Source: Thinopyrum elongatum
Taxonomy: Eukaryota > Streptophyta > Magnoliopsida > Poales > Poaceae
DNA length: 64,000 bases
Reading direction: 5' to 3'
Assembly (NCBI GenBank): GCA_011799875.1
Contig: CM022302.1
Span: forward strand, 181,776,942-181,840,941
How positions within the stretch are numbered: the first letter of the stretch is position 1; every line of letters starts with the position of its first letter. Both the position numbers and the translations under genes were made by a program. Below the pieces are notes generated by a model. It had not been told where the DNA came from. It ran no database searches and saw only the letters and a list, made by a program, of their open reading frames with translations. This document shows positions 11,841 through 22,634 of the stretch, piece by piece.

Positions 11841-12382
11841 CTATGTGCTGAAGTAGCATTTCACTAACAATCACGGAGATGCAGCCCTCACAAGAAAGTT
11901 TCACATACTCATCTGCATGTCAAGTGATGTGTGTCATCACATGCATGTCAAGTGATCTGTTTAGAAACAAGCACAGACATATAGTGGCAGTAACAAATGG
12001 AGAGCAATCAATCTAAACTAAACTGCCATTAAAAATCTTCATTTTCAAAATGGACAGCAACATAGCTAATTTTCATTTAAAAATCCTCATTTTCAAACAC
12101 TGTAATTTTCAGTGTTTTCTTTTCTTCTTTTTTAACTTCAGTAATGTGCCACTTTTAACTGAAATTACTATAAAATTTTCTAAAGTCTAACATAATGTAT
12201 AGTAACCCTCTAACTTACTATTCTCTGTTCCGAAAATTACTGTAAAATTTTCTAATTTTACAGTGTAATTCTACTGTGAATTACATTTTTTAAATCTACT
12301 GCAAATGCACTGTAAATATACTGAAAGTCTAACATAATGCTGAGAAGTAGGAGGGGTTGTTTCTCACAGGAGGTAGAAGTGC

Positions 12383-12910
12383 TTAGTGAAATTTGGTCAG
12401 AGAGAGGTCGGGGTCGGGGTCGCCGGGGTTGAGGGGGTTGGCGTTGTCGGGGTTGAGGACGTCGGCGTCGTGGTCGGGGTCACCGGGGCTGAGGGGGCCG
12501 GGGTCGCTGAGCCTTGTCGATCTGTAGAGACCAAATTTGGTCAGAGAGAGAGAAAGAGAGAGGGAGGGAGAGAGACCTGCCGGCGGAGAGAAGATGGGGC
12601 CGGTGGTCGAGGGAGCGGTGGCACGGGGGGAGGGGCCGGGCCGGGGCGCCACAGGGGGAGGGGCCGGGCCGGCGTCGGGGTCGGGGTTGAGGTCGAGTCC
12701 GGCGTCGGCGGCGGCGTGGGTGGTGCGGCGTCGGCGGTGGTGTGGGATCTCACAGAAGGGGATCGACGAGCGAGCAGAGTGAGAGAGAGGAAAGAGATGG
12801 GAGCTCTCAGACCAGTGTTGTAGGCAACTTAGCTATAGCGCGTCTTGGCAAAACGCGCTATAGCTAAGTTAGCTATAGTGCTGCCCAACACAAACCGCGC
12901 TACTGCTAAC
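12383..12910. repeat. Internal GC/purine-rich tract and internal subterminal-type repeats of CACTA C
   Basis: 12400-12760 is a degenerate G-rich repeat (units like GGTCGGGGTCACCGGGG) mixed with GAGAGA tracts. Long frames across it are low-complexity and not coding. From about 12820 to 12905 there are copies of the element's terminal-type motifs (CTATAGCGCG, GCGCTATAGCTAAGTT, GCGCTACTGCTAAC). These are normally confined to the ends. Order and spacing mirror the right end (purine-rich tract at 16990-17285, then repeats from 17300). Confidence 0.62.
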
Positions 12911-13168
12911 TTAATTTTTTTTCTTTTTATTTTTATTTTTCTTTCATTTACAATTTTCTTTTTCTTATCTTTCATTTGCATTTGTACAATTTTTTTATAA
13001 CATGGGTATATATAGCTCTAGCTAGCTATGGTTTAATTAATTTGGTCTGTTGGAGCAATAACACCGTTTACCCTCCGGATAATAATTAGTGTATAATATA
13101 TATTACATCATTTGACCGCTAACGGCGGCATACAAAATAGATATACACAAATTATGTGGATTAGTTTG

Positions 13169-16100
13169 TCAGCTTGGGCGACGACGACGCTTCAGACTGA
13201 TCTTCTTTCCTCTTTTGTTCGTTGTCGAATAATTGAGCCCATGGTCGTGACTTTTCCTTTTCCAGGGATTACGATCTTTCGTAGGTAATGTAGTCCTCAT
13301 TCTTCTTTTGACGTATGTTTCATCGTCATCAGCATCATCTTCCCTCATCGGATCACCATACTGGTTGTAGTCTTCCTCGTTGGCGACTCCATCCATTCCG
13401 ACGATGCTCCTTTTGCCTCTTCTCACGACAACATGGCTGGGATTGCTAGGGTCGGTTATGAAGAAACATTGTGTCACATGTTTAGCGTGTACCCATGGCT
13501 CATTTTTGGTGGTGGCATTGACGGTACCGCTATCGGAGTCGGGCATACACATGGTAGTGAAATGTCGGTTTTCTCTTTGTACGTTCTTAGCCCATCTGAC
13601 ACGGAACATCGTCGCGCTATGCAATCCAGAGTAGTTAAGCTCCCAGATCTCTTCGACCCTTCCGTAATATCTTTCAATTACATTCCCGGTCATGGCTTCC
13701 ATCGTCACCCCTGAGTTTTGGTTATCACTGTTCATATCTTTGTCCTCCGTGTAGAACGTGTATCCGTTGATATCGTATGCTTGATAAGTCGCGAGGTTGG
13801 TCGACGGGCCATGTGCTAGGGCGTATATGAGTGTTCCGTCCAGACAGCCCTCTTCCGGGGGATTAGCCAGAACTCGCTCTTTGAACCAACGCAAGAAAGT
13901 GGAGTTGTGCTCTCTAATAAATTCAGCGTCCGTCCTGTGCACCCCACGGTCACGGTACTTCTTTGCGATGGTCTCTTTGTGCAGTGTCACGAAATCTTCT
14001 AGCACATCTAGGTGTTGTAGCACTACTAAGTTTGCCATGTCAAGGTCGTTTTGTCGGCCCGAGTGGACCACATTCACATCCCTATGACCATTGGTGTGAC
14101 CTTCGCCTTCGAGCCTTCCACAGTGCTTGTTGACGGGCAAACCAACAACAGGGTCTCCGGTGCCTGCTAGATAACTCTCACAGAAAGAGATGCACTCTTT
14201 GGTCACATATCCCTGGGCTATGCTTCCATCCGGATTGGACATGTTACGAACGAATCCTTTGATGACCCCATTCATCCTCTCGAACGGCATGATGCTGTGC
14301 AGGAATGTCGGCCCTAGGTCGATGATGTCGTCCACGATGTGGACACATGGATGCACCATGACATCAAGGAACGCGGGCGGGAAGTACATCTCTAGCTCAT
14401 TCAGTATGACAATGATCTCTTCCTGTAGCCTATGGAGTTGCTTCACACTGATCGACTTTCAAGAGATAGCATAAAAAAAGTGGCATAGGTCAGTATGCGT
14501 CTCACGGACATGTGTGTCCATAATCCCTCTAAGTGCAACCGGGAGTAACTGCGTCATCATCACATGACAGTCATGAGACTTCATCCTGCTGAACCTTTTT
14601 TTCTTAGTGTCGAGCTATCTGCTTATCTTCCCACAGTATCCGGAACTAACTTTGATTCCGGCAAGGCACTTGAACAATTGATCGACCTCCTTCAGATCTA
14701 AGGTGAAGCAAGAGGGGGGGCAATATTGTTCTTCCTTCTTGTTTACTTTTTTGCACCTATCTTCCGTCTTCGTCTCCACTGATGACTTTTTACCGGGCAT
14801 TTGGAGATCTTTCCTGATTTTCAAAAATTCCAAGTCTTTTATTGCCTTCGGCCCATCCTTGGTCTTCTCCGGCATGTTCATCAATGTTCCAAGCAAACTC
14901 TCGAGGATATTTTTTGTGATATGCATTTGATCAAGGCTATGAGGCGTGTCGAGTTTGGGCCAGTATTCCAAGTCCCAGAAAACAGATCTTGTCTTCCATA
15001 CCTTCAGCAACGGCTCCGGTGTCTTTTTCTTCGTCTTTCCCGGCGAGGGGCACTCTTCCCAGTTCTTCAATAACTCATATATTTCTGCACCGCTACGCTT
15101 AAGTGGAGGACCTCGATGCTCAGCCTTACCATTGAATAGATCTCCACGCTTTCTCCACGGGTCATCCTTCTCGAGCCATCTTCGATGCCCCATGTACACG
15201 ATTTTCGAAGACCCGCCATCTTTCGATAGCTGCAGAGAAGTTGTATCATCCATGCACCTGGTGCATCTGCAATAGCCATGGCACACCTGGCCGGAGAGAT
15301 ACCCGTAACCGAGATAGTCCTGCACCGTTGTGATCAGCGCGTCTCTCATGTAGAAATACTCTCCTTTGCTTGCGTCCCATGTCTTAGCCGGCGTTGTCCA
15401 TAAGGTCTGTAGCTCCTCTTTCAGTACCCAAGATACAGATTTATATCATTTCCTGGTTGTATCGGCCCTTGAATAAGCATAGCCATGTGTATGTATTTTT
15501 CCTTCATGCACTTCCAGGGGGGAGGTTGTACATCCATACAAACACGGGCCATGTGCTATGATTGGTGTTCTGGTTGCCAAACGGATTCATGCCATCACTA
15601 CTAGCGCCAAGCATGATGTTCCTTGGATCATTTGCGAAAAAATCAAATTCAACGTTTAATGCTCTCCACTGGCTAGCATCTGCGAGTTGTCTCAGCTTCG
15701 GATCATCTCCGTCATCTGGCTTCACCCTCTCCGTGTGCCAGCGCATATGCTTTGCTTCCTTAGGATCTATGAAATACCGCTGCAGACGCGGAGTGATCGG
15801 AAAGTACCATACAACTTTCTGTGGAGCTTTCTTTCTGGCCTTCTTATATCGTGAAGCATTGCACTTTGGACAGATGGTTTTTTTCGCATGCTCGTTCCGA
15901 TATATGATGCAATCATTGATGCATGTGTGATATCTAATGTGTGGCAGATCAAGAGGGGACACAATTTTCTTTGCCTCCTCGACACTAGTAGGACACAGGC
16001 TTCCTGCGGGAAGAACCTTCTTTAGATACTTCAGAAGCTCATCCAGGCTTGCATCCATCCATTTGTTTTTTTCCTTCGTCTTTAGAAGTTCTAGTGTGAA

Positions 16101-16628
16101 ACTCAAGCGGGTCACCTCGGGATCGCAACCATCATACAAAGGAGTCATCGAGTCTACCTCCAGTTGCGCCAGTTTGGCCTCCTCTCTAGAAGCAGCTCTG
16201 TCGCTAGTCACCTTCTTGCGAAGCAGATCTCGAACATGCGGGTCCCGCATGGCTAAACTTAGTAAGGACGAAGACGGCGGCGTGTCCGCATCTTCTCCGC
16301 CTTGTACTGCCTCTTCGCCATCGCCATTTTTGAGGTCGTCTTCCTCTTCGGGCACATAATCGGTCATCTCTTTGTCTAGCCCCATGTCGTTATTTCCTGC
16401 CCCGTCGACGCCCTCATCAACATCATCTTCACTTATCCACCGAGTATGGCCATCCATGAAACCATGCATAAGCAGGTGCGCCTTGAATTTACCACCCTTA
16501 AAGGGGTCGAGCCTGACTCCTCCTTTGCATTTTTGACACGGACATACTACATCCTTCAGTCTTTTTTCATACATGTCATCCACCGCGGATTGCCAGTATC
16601 TTTCCACCATCCTTCCATTGACCTTCAT
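13169..16628 (-). pseudogene. CACTA TNP2-type transposase gene (TnpD-like)
   Basis: This is a transposase of the En/Spm class. From a minus-strand ATG at 16626-16628 it has a transposase-associated N-terminal domain ('RYWQSAVDDMYEKRLKDVVC', 'HLLMHGFMDGHTRW'), an acidic linker, and the TNP2 core. The core reads 'NDCIIYRNEHAKKTICPKC', 'WYFPITPRLQRYFIDPKEA', 'ASQWRALNVEFDFFANDPRN' and 'GYGYLSGQVCHGYCRCTRC'. DUF4218 follows ('FMPF...ERMNGVIKGFVRNM', about 14250-14400) and DUF4216 ('YDINGYTFYTEDKD', about 13740-13780). The C-terminus is basic and ends 'KRRRRPS' at 13169. Breaks: a frame change near 15510 in a G-run, a gap at 15349-15504, and a stop region at 14447-14615. It is transcribed toward the second gene. 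The upstream module is at 16692-16795. Confidence 0.85.
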
Positions 16629-16667
16629 GATCACCTGCGCACGGAGCAAAATATTATAACCACGTAT

Positions 16668-16860
16668 GCATGCATGGATCAAATTCATACAAAAATTCGG
16701 CATGACCTTCCCTAAACATAGGGCATATTGAGTTTGCCCGAAATTTGCCAAAATGGAATTGAATCGACATTTCGGCAAAACATAGGCAACTCATGTCACC
16801 CACATTTCAACAAATACACAATATAGGCAACTCAAATTATGCCACACACAATTCGGTATA
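16668..16860 (-). promoter_or_regulatory. Upstream module of the TNP2 gene (copy 2 of the duplicated module)
   Basis: Positions 16692-16795 align with 11697-11800. Shared blocks include GGCATGACCT, GAAATTTGCC, ATGGAA.TGAATC and GGCAAAACATAGG. The module sits 65-170 bp upstream of the TNP2 ATG. Its inverted repeat is less perfect than in copy 1. Function is inferred. Confidence 0.48.
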
Positions 16861-16989
16861 TTCTCATATCGAACATATATATATAGTTTCGGTCCTATCG
16901 CACAAAAACACTTTTTTTGCTCACCTATGTGTCGAGAGGGATATCGAGCACCTTCTTAATTAGCTAGTAGCTCTAGATATAGCTCTAAC

Positions 16990-17285
16990 TAGCTAGGTAG
17001 GGGGAGAGAGAGAGAGAGAGCTAGGGAGAGAGAGGGAGGAGAGGGAAGGCATTAATGGAAGGGAGTGGTGGAGGGCAAAGAAGAGGGGGAGGGAGGGTAT
17101 TAATGGAGGGGGTGGTGGAGGGGCAAAGAAAGAGGGAGGAAGGAGTGCCATTAATGAGGGGGTGGTGGAGGGCAAGAAGAGGGGAGGAAGGGGGGATGCA
17201 TGGACAGGAAAAAGCAAGTGCAAGGAGAGGGGGAGAAAGGAAGGGGGAGGAAGAAGAGGGGAGGAAGAAGGGGGGAAGGTGGTAG
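16990..17285. repeat. Purine-rich (GA/GGA) tract in CACTA C
   Basis: About 300 bp is almost entirely purine on the plus strand. Imperfect units such as TTAATGGAGGGGGTGGTGGA repeat three times (around 17050-17170). Open frames through it are low-complexity artefacts. Confidence 0.75.
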
Positions 17286-17286
17286 G

Positions 17287-17702
17287 TATTTTGGCTGGCG
17301 ACCATAGCAGTAGCGCTGATCACCAATGCGCGCTACTGCTAAGGTCGCCAGCCAAAATATCTGATGCTAAGTTCCATTACCTATAGCGCGGGGTGAAAAA
17401 AACACGCTACTGGTAAAAGTGTACACATAGAAGAAATAGCAGTAGCGCGTTTCTATCAACAGGCGCTATAGATCCTAAACTAACAGTAGCGCTGGGTAGA
17501 CGACCCGTGCTACTAATTTTTATTGATTAGGTGGTGTGGTGTGGCACACTTACCAGTAGCATGGTCTAAGGAAACCAGCGCTGCTGCTAATGTATACCAG
17601 TAGCACTCTTTCTACCCAGCACTACCACTAACTACTAGTACCGTGGGGTCATAAACAAATGCTACTGGTAAACTTCTATCTATAAGCATTTTCCTAGTAG
17701 TG
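17287..17702. repeat. Right subterminal repeats of CACTA C with a perfect 17-bp inverted repeat
   Basis: 17287-17303 (TATTTTGGCTGGCGACC) is exactly inverted at 17343-17359. It encloses AGCAGTAGCGC and GCGCTACTGCT, so a nested hairpin of ~73 bases can form. Further copies of the AGTAGCGC/GCGCTACT motif continue to the terminal TTTTCCTAGTAGTG at 17702. Confidence 0.82.
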
Positions 17703-19837
17703 TAGAAAGAAAATGCGCTTTCAAGCCAACGAAACGTACTCAGCTGAGTACGCTTCCACTTAAAAACGAGCGAGCCTAGGTTGGAGAGGCTTACAGGTGG
17801 GGTCGAGGGGAGGGGCCGGCTCGGTCGTCTTCTTCCTCTTGTTCCCCCGACGGGAAGCAGAGGAAGAGCAGGGAAGGGCACTGCTGGTGCTGGCCCAGCC
17901 AGCTCCGGCCGTCTCCGACCGAGGTGAGGCCACCGGCGGGCTCGGGGGATGATGCCGCCCCCGTTCAGAGGCCGTCCGCGCGCCGGGGAAGAGCAGGGTG
18001 GCAGCGGCTTGCGGCAACAGAGGGCTCGGGCGGCGGCGGCCGAACCTTGGAGCGCGTGGCCTCGGTGGCTCCGACAAGGAGGCGAGGGGCTGGGGAGGAT
18101 CGCCGGGGCTCGGGGAAGACGATGGTGAGGGCTAGAGGTGGAGAGGGGCTCGGGATAGCTCAAATTAGAGCAACTCCGGCGATGGCCGCGGTAGTTGGGG
18201 GCATGGTGAGGTGGCTCCGGTGGGCTTGGAGGGCAGGGGAGAGGTGGATGAGCTGCGGATGACCACGGGCGTGCTATATATAGCCATGGGGAGGGCTCGG
18301 GAGCGCTCGAGAAGCCTCGGCCGATCGGACAATGGAGGAGCAGAGGAGGTTGCGTCATGGGTGAGCTCGATGCGACTCAACGGCGGCAAGACATGACGGG
18401 GCAGTGGCACAGGATGAAGCAGGGGATCACGGGGGAGCTCCAGGACACAGAGATGGATCGAGAAGCAGAGGAAACCGACGGGGACAGGGGGCTCCACTTG
18501 CCATAGCGCACTCTCAGGCATGCCAGCCCCATGATCACCGCGTGAACAGGCGCACACGGTGCACACTGATCGGCCTAATCATGTCAGCTAGATAAGGTGA
18601 GCACAGGAGAGAGCCAAGGAAGAAAGAAACGAGCACAGGAGAGCTTGAGGTGACCACAGCTTGCTGGCAACCTCAGGAACAGCAACGTACTTGAAGTGAT
18701 GTGAGAGAGCTTGAGCAGGAGATAGACTCTAGTCTTTGGCTGAGAGTGATCACACACTAAGATGATCATCTCTGCAAATTTGTAGCACATTTGGATGAGT
18801 ATAAGTGGCACTTGCTATAGAATGCACCCCACTGGTCAGAAATGCAAACTATGAAGTAGCACTCACATATCAAATGAGACTGAGCTAAATTTTGGAGGAG
18901 GTGAGTTATTTGAGAATATGAAGCTACTGTAAAATTTCATACCATTTGGAAATACCAAAATGGTACTTGCTTCACAAAGCTCCAATCTGGTCAGAATTTC
19001 AGAAAATTTGCAGAGGGCAAATGGCTAGATAAAATGAGCCCAAAATTTGGTGGAGAGGGTTTATATGGGTAGGAGCATGTCCTGGTAAATGTTCAGCAAT
19101 AATGAAGCAATATAAAATATAGTTGCTTCACAACCTGAAAATCTGACCAGAAACCAAGATTTGATGATGAGCTCACATAGAGGGATGACATGAGCTCAAA
19201 TCTTGTGTAGAGTGATGATTTGATCATATGAAGGACCTTGCAAAATTTCAACTCATTTGGATTACCCTAGCTAGTACTTCCTTCACAAAGGCTTCCCTCA
19301 GACAAAAACTTTAGAAATTTGCTGAGGAAGATCCACTAGGCAAATTGAGTTGAATTTTGACATGATACAATGATATAGATAGGAAAGAGTGTCCAAAAAG
19401 TTTGGGGTCCAACAAGCAAAGATAAATAGCACTTCCTCCACAAAGTGCCATTTAGGGCAGAATAGGAAAATGATTATTTGTGAATTATTTTTGAACTAGG
19501 CAAGGAATAATTTTGACATATCTTGGGAAGATATGTCCCAAAGGATTTATGAGAATTTTGTGGATGACAGAAAGGTAGGTTGCTTCACAACCTAGGGCAA
19601 AGAGGACTATTTCTTTAATAGAAAAAGGAATATTCCCAATAAAAAGAATATTGGGATAGGACTTGGATGCAAATGGCATAAGCTTGGGATGGTTTTGAGA
19701 ATGACAAGCCACTTTGGAACCTAGGAAGAGATGATCTTCCCAAGTTTCCAAACTACAGAACCACGGAAAAGCAAACCAAAGCAATAAGCCAAAGAAAACC
19801 AAAAGAAAAAGAAAAGACCAAAATCCAGGGTGTTACA

Positions 19838-21384
19838 TCTCCGAGGATGACAACGAGGAGAAGCAGGTTGGCACCGAGGCGAGCACTGCCGGACCAGCAC
19901 CCAGAGAGGCCTCGAATGCCACCCCTTCGTTGGTTGCTACCACCGACGCCTCTGGTGAGCGCCTTGTCTCCGCCCTTCTGAATTTTGCTTGTTGATATCT
20001 TGACTTGCCTTCGCCCGACTGACATCTTTCACTGTCAGCCCCGAGTGCTGATGTTGTGGTCTCGGGTGGTTCCCCGGCTAGGTTGGCGCAGGACCAGGGA
20101 AAAGGCATCACGACGGAGGACGCGCCCGAAGCAAGCGAGTCATCAACGACTCATCAGAATCAGGCGAGCACCTCCGTCCTGAGCCCCTGGGCGAGCGGGC
20201 AAGGTTGCTCTCAAGTGGAGACACTGGGGCAAAGCTCGAGCTCCCAGCGAAGTGTTGGCCTCGCCGCGTCCCCCACAGGCTCCGGTCTCGAGATGGTGGT
20301 CTTCACCGGCCAGCAGGAGAACCCGAGAGCCTTTGCAGGCGCGGCTGATCTTCTGACTGTCGCCTGCTCCAGCTGGACTAATTGGGAGGCCAGCATGTGT
20401 AGCAAGGAGCAGGAGCAGGAGCTTGAGGCCTGCGAGCGAGCGGTGAAGGTGGTGGAAGACGCCCTTGCGGTGCGCGAGCACCGCGTGGCGAGCGAAGAGG
20501 CTAGGCTCCACAGATGGCATGAAGAAGTGTCGGCCAGGGAGCTGGCGCTGGACGAGGCGAACAGAAGCCACGCCCGGGAGCTGGCTCTCATGGAAGACCG
20601 GATGGAGCAGATTTTGGCCAACCACTTGTCCTGGGCAGAGAGCTCGGTCAGGCATGAGTTCAGCATAGACCTGGCTACCAAGGACAAGGCTCTGGCTTCG
20701 AAGGACAGGGAGCTGGCATCCCTGACAAAGGATCTGGATCGCATCCGAAAGGAGCGCTCCAAACTAAAGGGTAAGCTCAAGAAGGAGAAGGAGTACGCCG
20801 ACAAGTCGTGCGAGCGTATCAGGGCAGCAGAGAAGGAGTCAGAGCAGCTGGAGCGCCAGCTCACCGAGAAAGGAGATGCATTAAAGGCAGCCAACGAAGC
20901 TGCCGCCGAAGCCAGACAGATTGCAGCCAAGGCTTCGATAGAGAAAACAGACATCTCGAAGGCCTTAACTGCAGCCAAGACAAACGAGCAGGCGGCTCTG
21001 CAGAAAGCAGAAGAGTCCACCACCATGATCTCCCAGCTGAACAAGGACCTGGCCCGGACCCAGGAAGAGGTGGACAACCTGAAGCTGGAGCGAACTCGCC
21101 ACCTTGGTCACTACATGAAGTAGATCTCCTCCTTGACAAAAGCCGTGAGGCGCATTGGAGGTGCCTTCTGCAACCTCGGAGTGAGCATTGACTGGACTGT
21201 CCTCGATGAGAAAAACACTGACTTGGAGCCCTTCATGTCCTTCCTGGGAGTAGCCTCCGTGCGACTCCAACAGATGAAGCCCAAGGCTGAAGAAGCAGTG
21301 GACGCTGCCGGGCAACAAGCTGGGGAGAGAGTGGCCCGGCTAGTGCTCTCCTCGGTTCGTTTCCACGTCCCAGATTCGACCTGA
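19838..21384 (+). pseudogene. Antisense ORF of element A, second part (coiled-coil)
   Basis: This continues the plus-strand ORF that starts at 4061, in the same frame across the solo-LTR insertion ('SEDDNEEKQVGTEAS'). A canonical intron follows: donor TCTG|GTGAGC after 19954 and acceptor TGTCAG|CC at 20038. The third exon encodes a Ser/Gly-rich segment, then a long heptad-like coiled coil at about 20400-21110 ('LASKDRELASLTKDLDRIRK', 'SCERIRAAEKESEQLERQL'). A TAG at 21121-21123 interrupts it. The same frame continues ('LTKAVRRIGGAFCNLGVSID') to TGA at 21382-21384. The composition is acidic/basic coiled coil with no catalytic motif. The product is unknown, described in plant annotations only as a putative gypsy-type transposon protein. 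Confidence 0.68.
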
Positions 21385-22170
21385 CAAGGGTGCTCCAGGA
21401 GGTTCCCGAAGGTCCGGAGAGGACAGCGGCTGAAGAAGCTTCCGACCCAGTGGTGCAAGTTCTTCTCCGCGGACTTGAATGTCGGGACGTTCACAAGCCC
21501 CGAGAACTCCTGCGAGCTCATAAAACATTACCCAGCGTTATATTTGCATTGCACAATGTCTATTTCGTGAATAAGCTTTCTAGTTGTGCACTGAATTATG
21601 CGTAATTGAAATTGCTTCCCAGGTACTTATGATGCTCTATGCACACATTCATGGTTCAACGTTTACGAAAAGGACACAACACGCAAGCACGACGACGGAC
21701 ACCCGGCCTAAGCCCGCTGCTTGCGCCATTGGACGTGTACCGTGTGAACCCTCGGCCCTAATGGTCGCAGTCATCAAGGCTAAGTGCTACATCTAGTAGC
21801 GCATCCTTAGCTTGCGCCGCCCTTAGGCACCTGATACCGACCTAACCATGTGCATAGGGTTCAAAGGTAAGCGGGGAAACAAAAGCTTAGCTTAGTCGCA
21901 TTGGAAGCGGAAGTTTTCCAATCATCATGGCGGGTAAGATCAATTCTGAATACCTATTAAATGATCAATTCCATTGGCACCATTGGTACATAGATATAGA
22001 ATTAAACCCGCACCCGGCCAGAATCCGCCGGGGCAGGTCTTATGTACCAGTGTTAAACATGTGCTTTCATCCCGGAACGAAAAACGCCGGGGTACACCAA
22101 CCGTGCTCGGGTCGAATGACATGATTCCCCGGTAGCCACGGTGCTTCTTCTGTGTTGGGAACAGGGACCT
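21385..22170. other. Interior of element A between antisense ORF and gag
   Basis: No supported gene is seen. Short frames here have no recognisable motif. Confidence 0.45.
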
Positions 22171-22290
22171 TTGCAGGCCTTTGGCGGGGGCGTACCCTTT
22201 CTGCAGACCTTTGGTGGGGGCGTACCCTTTCTACAGACCTTTGGCGGGGGCGTACCCTTTCTGCAGACCTTTAGAGGGGGCATACCCTTG
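22171..22290 (-). repeat. Four tandem 30-bp units in element A
   Basis: There are four back-to-back 30-bp copies, such as CTGCAGACCTTTGG followed by GGGGGCGTACCCTTT. On the minus strand they read as a 10-residue repeat (VCRKGTPPPK), a basic/proline repeat downstream of the gag zinc knuckle. The last unit is more diverged. Units abut with no spacers, so this is not a CRISPR. Confidence 0.85.
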
Positions 22291-22634
22291 CTGACCATTT
22301 GCAGGAGGCGAACCCTTTCCTGTTTCTTGCCCAGCACTTATCCTTTTCTTCCATGTTGTCCCCGGGTGACCGCTCACCCGGTACAGAACTCATTCGCCAT
22401 TGGGTGGTGCAAGAATCTAGGGGGTTCCGGAGAACAAATCCTTAGTGCCTTTTCCAAGTGGACAAGTCTTCTCACCGTCACCCAGCAAAGCCTCGCCGGG
22501 GACGGGTCTTCAGTGAAGTCCCAACCCATCTGTTACCTGGAGGCCTGAGCCATCCACGGCCCTATCTCCGTTGGAGCCGCGTTGCTGGTCTTGGTCCATG
22601 GATCCCACTGGTCTGCAGGGGCTTCCTGGATAAG

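Larger units (their letters stand above)
6738..17702 (-). mobile_element. CACTA (En/Spm) DNA transposon, 10,965 bp (element C)
   Basis: The termini are CACTACTAGGAAAA (6738) and TTTTCCTAGTAGTG (ending 17702), perfect inverted repeats. They are flanked by the 3-bp TSD TAG at 6735-6737 and 17703-17705. Both ends carry arrays of short subterminal repeats (AGCAGTAGCGC and its reverse GCGCTACTGCT). All recognisable genes are on the minus strand: a TNP2-type transposase gene (13169-16628), then a second gene with Transposase_24-like and C48-protease-like parts (7805-11532), then a small viroplasmin-like ORF (7243-7493). The sizes and gene content fit a formerly autonomous CACTA element. Frameshifts in each gene make present autonomy unlikely. 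Additional subterminal-type repeats occur inside, at about 12820-12905. Confidence 0.92.
4619..19837 (-). mobile_element. Solo LTR of a large Gypsy family (element B), split by a CACTA transposon
   Basis: The unit starts TGTGGCAGCCCGG (4619) and ends CCAGGGTGTTACA (19837). Those ends are imperfect inverted copies, as in the LTR at 57016-61233 (TGTGACAACCCCGG to GGGGTGTTACA). It is flanked by TCTCA (4614-4618) and TCTCC (19838-19842), a 5-bp TSD with one mismatch. After removing the CACTA and its duplicated TAG, the LTR is 4,251 bp, against 4,218 bp for the LTR at 57 kb. The two share GGCTATCGATAGATTA at similar offsets (5501 and 57822). No internal domain or second LTR is present, so it is a solo LTR, probably left by unequal recombination. 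The two pieces are 4619-6737 and 17703-19837; neither contains a supported gene. Confidence 0.82.

Noticed and set aside
12383..12823. Overlapping long ORFs on both strands in a G-rich stretch
   Set aside because: The sequence is a degenerate G-rich/GA repeat, so frames stay open on both strands by composition. No domain or homologous frame elsewhere.
17612..18358. Long Pro/Ser-rich ORF on the minus strand
   Set aside because: It spans the junction of CACTA C and solo LTR B, so it cannot be an evolved gene.
20211..21077. Serine-rich minus-strand ORF of 288 codons
   Set aside because: It is the reverse shadow of the coiled-coil antisense ORF. Ser/Ala richness follows from the complementary codons.
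22171..22290. Regular 30-bp repeats, briefly considered as a CRISPR-like array
   Set aside because: Units abut without spacers and encode an in-frame proline-rich repeat in a plant retrotransposon.
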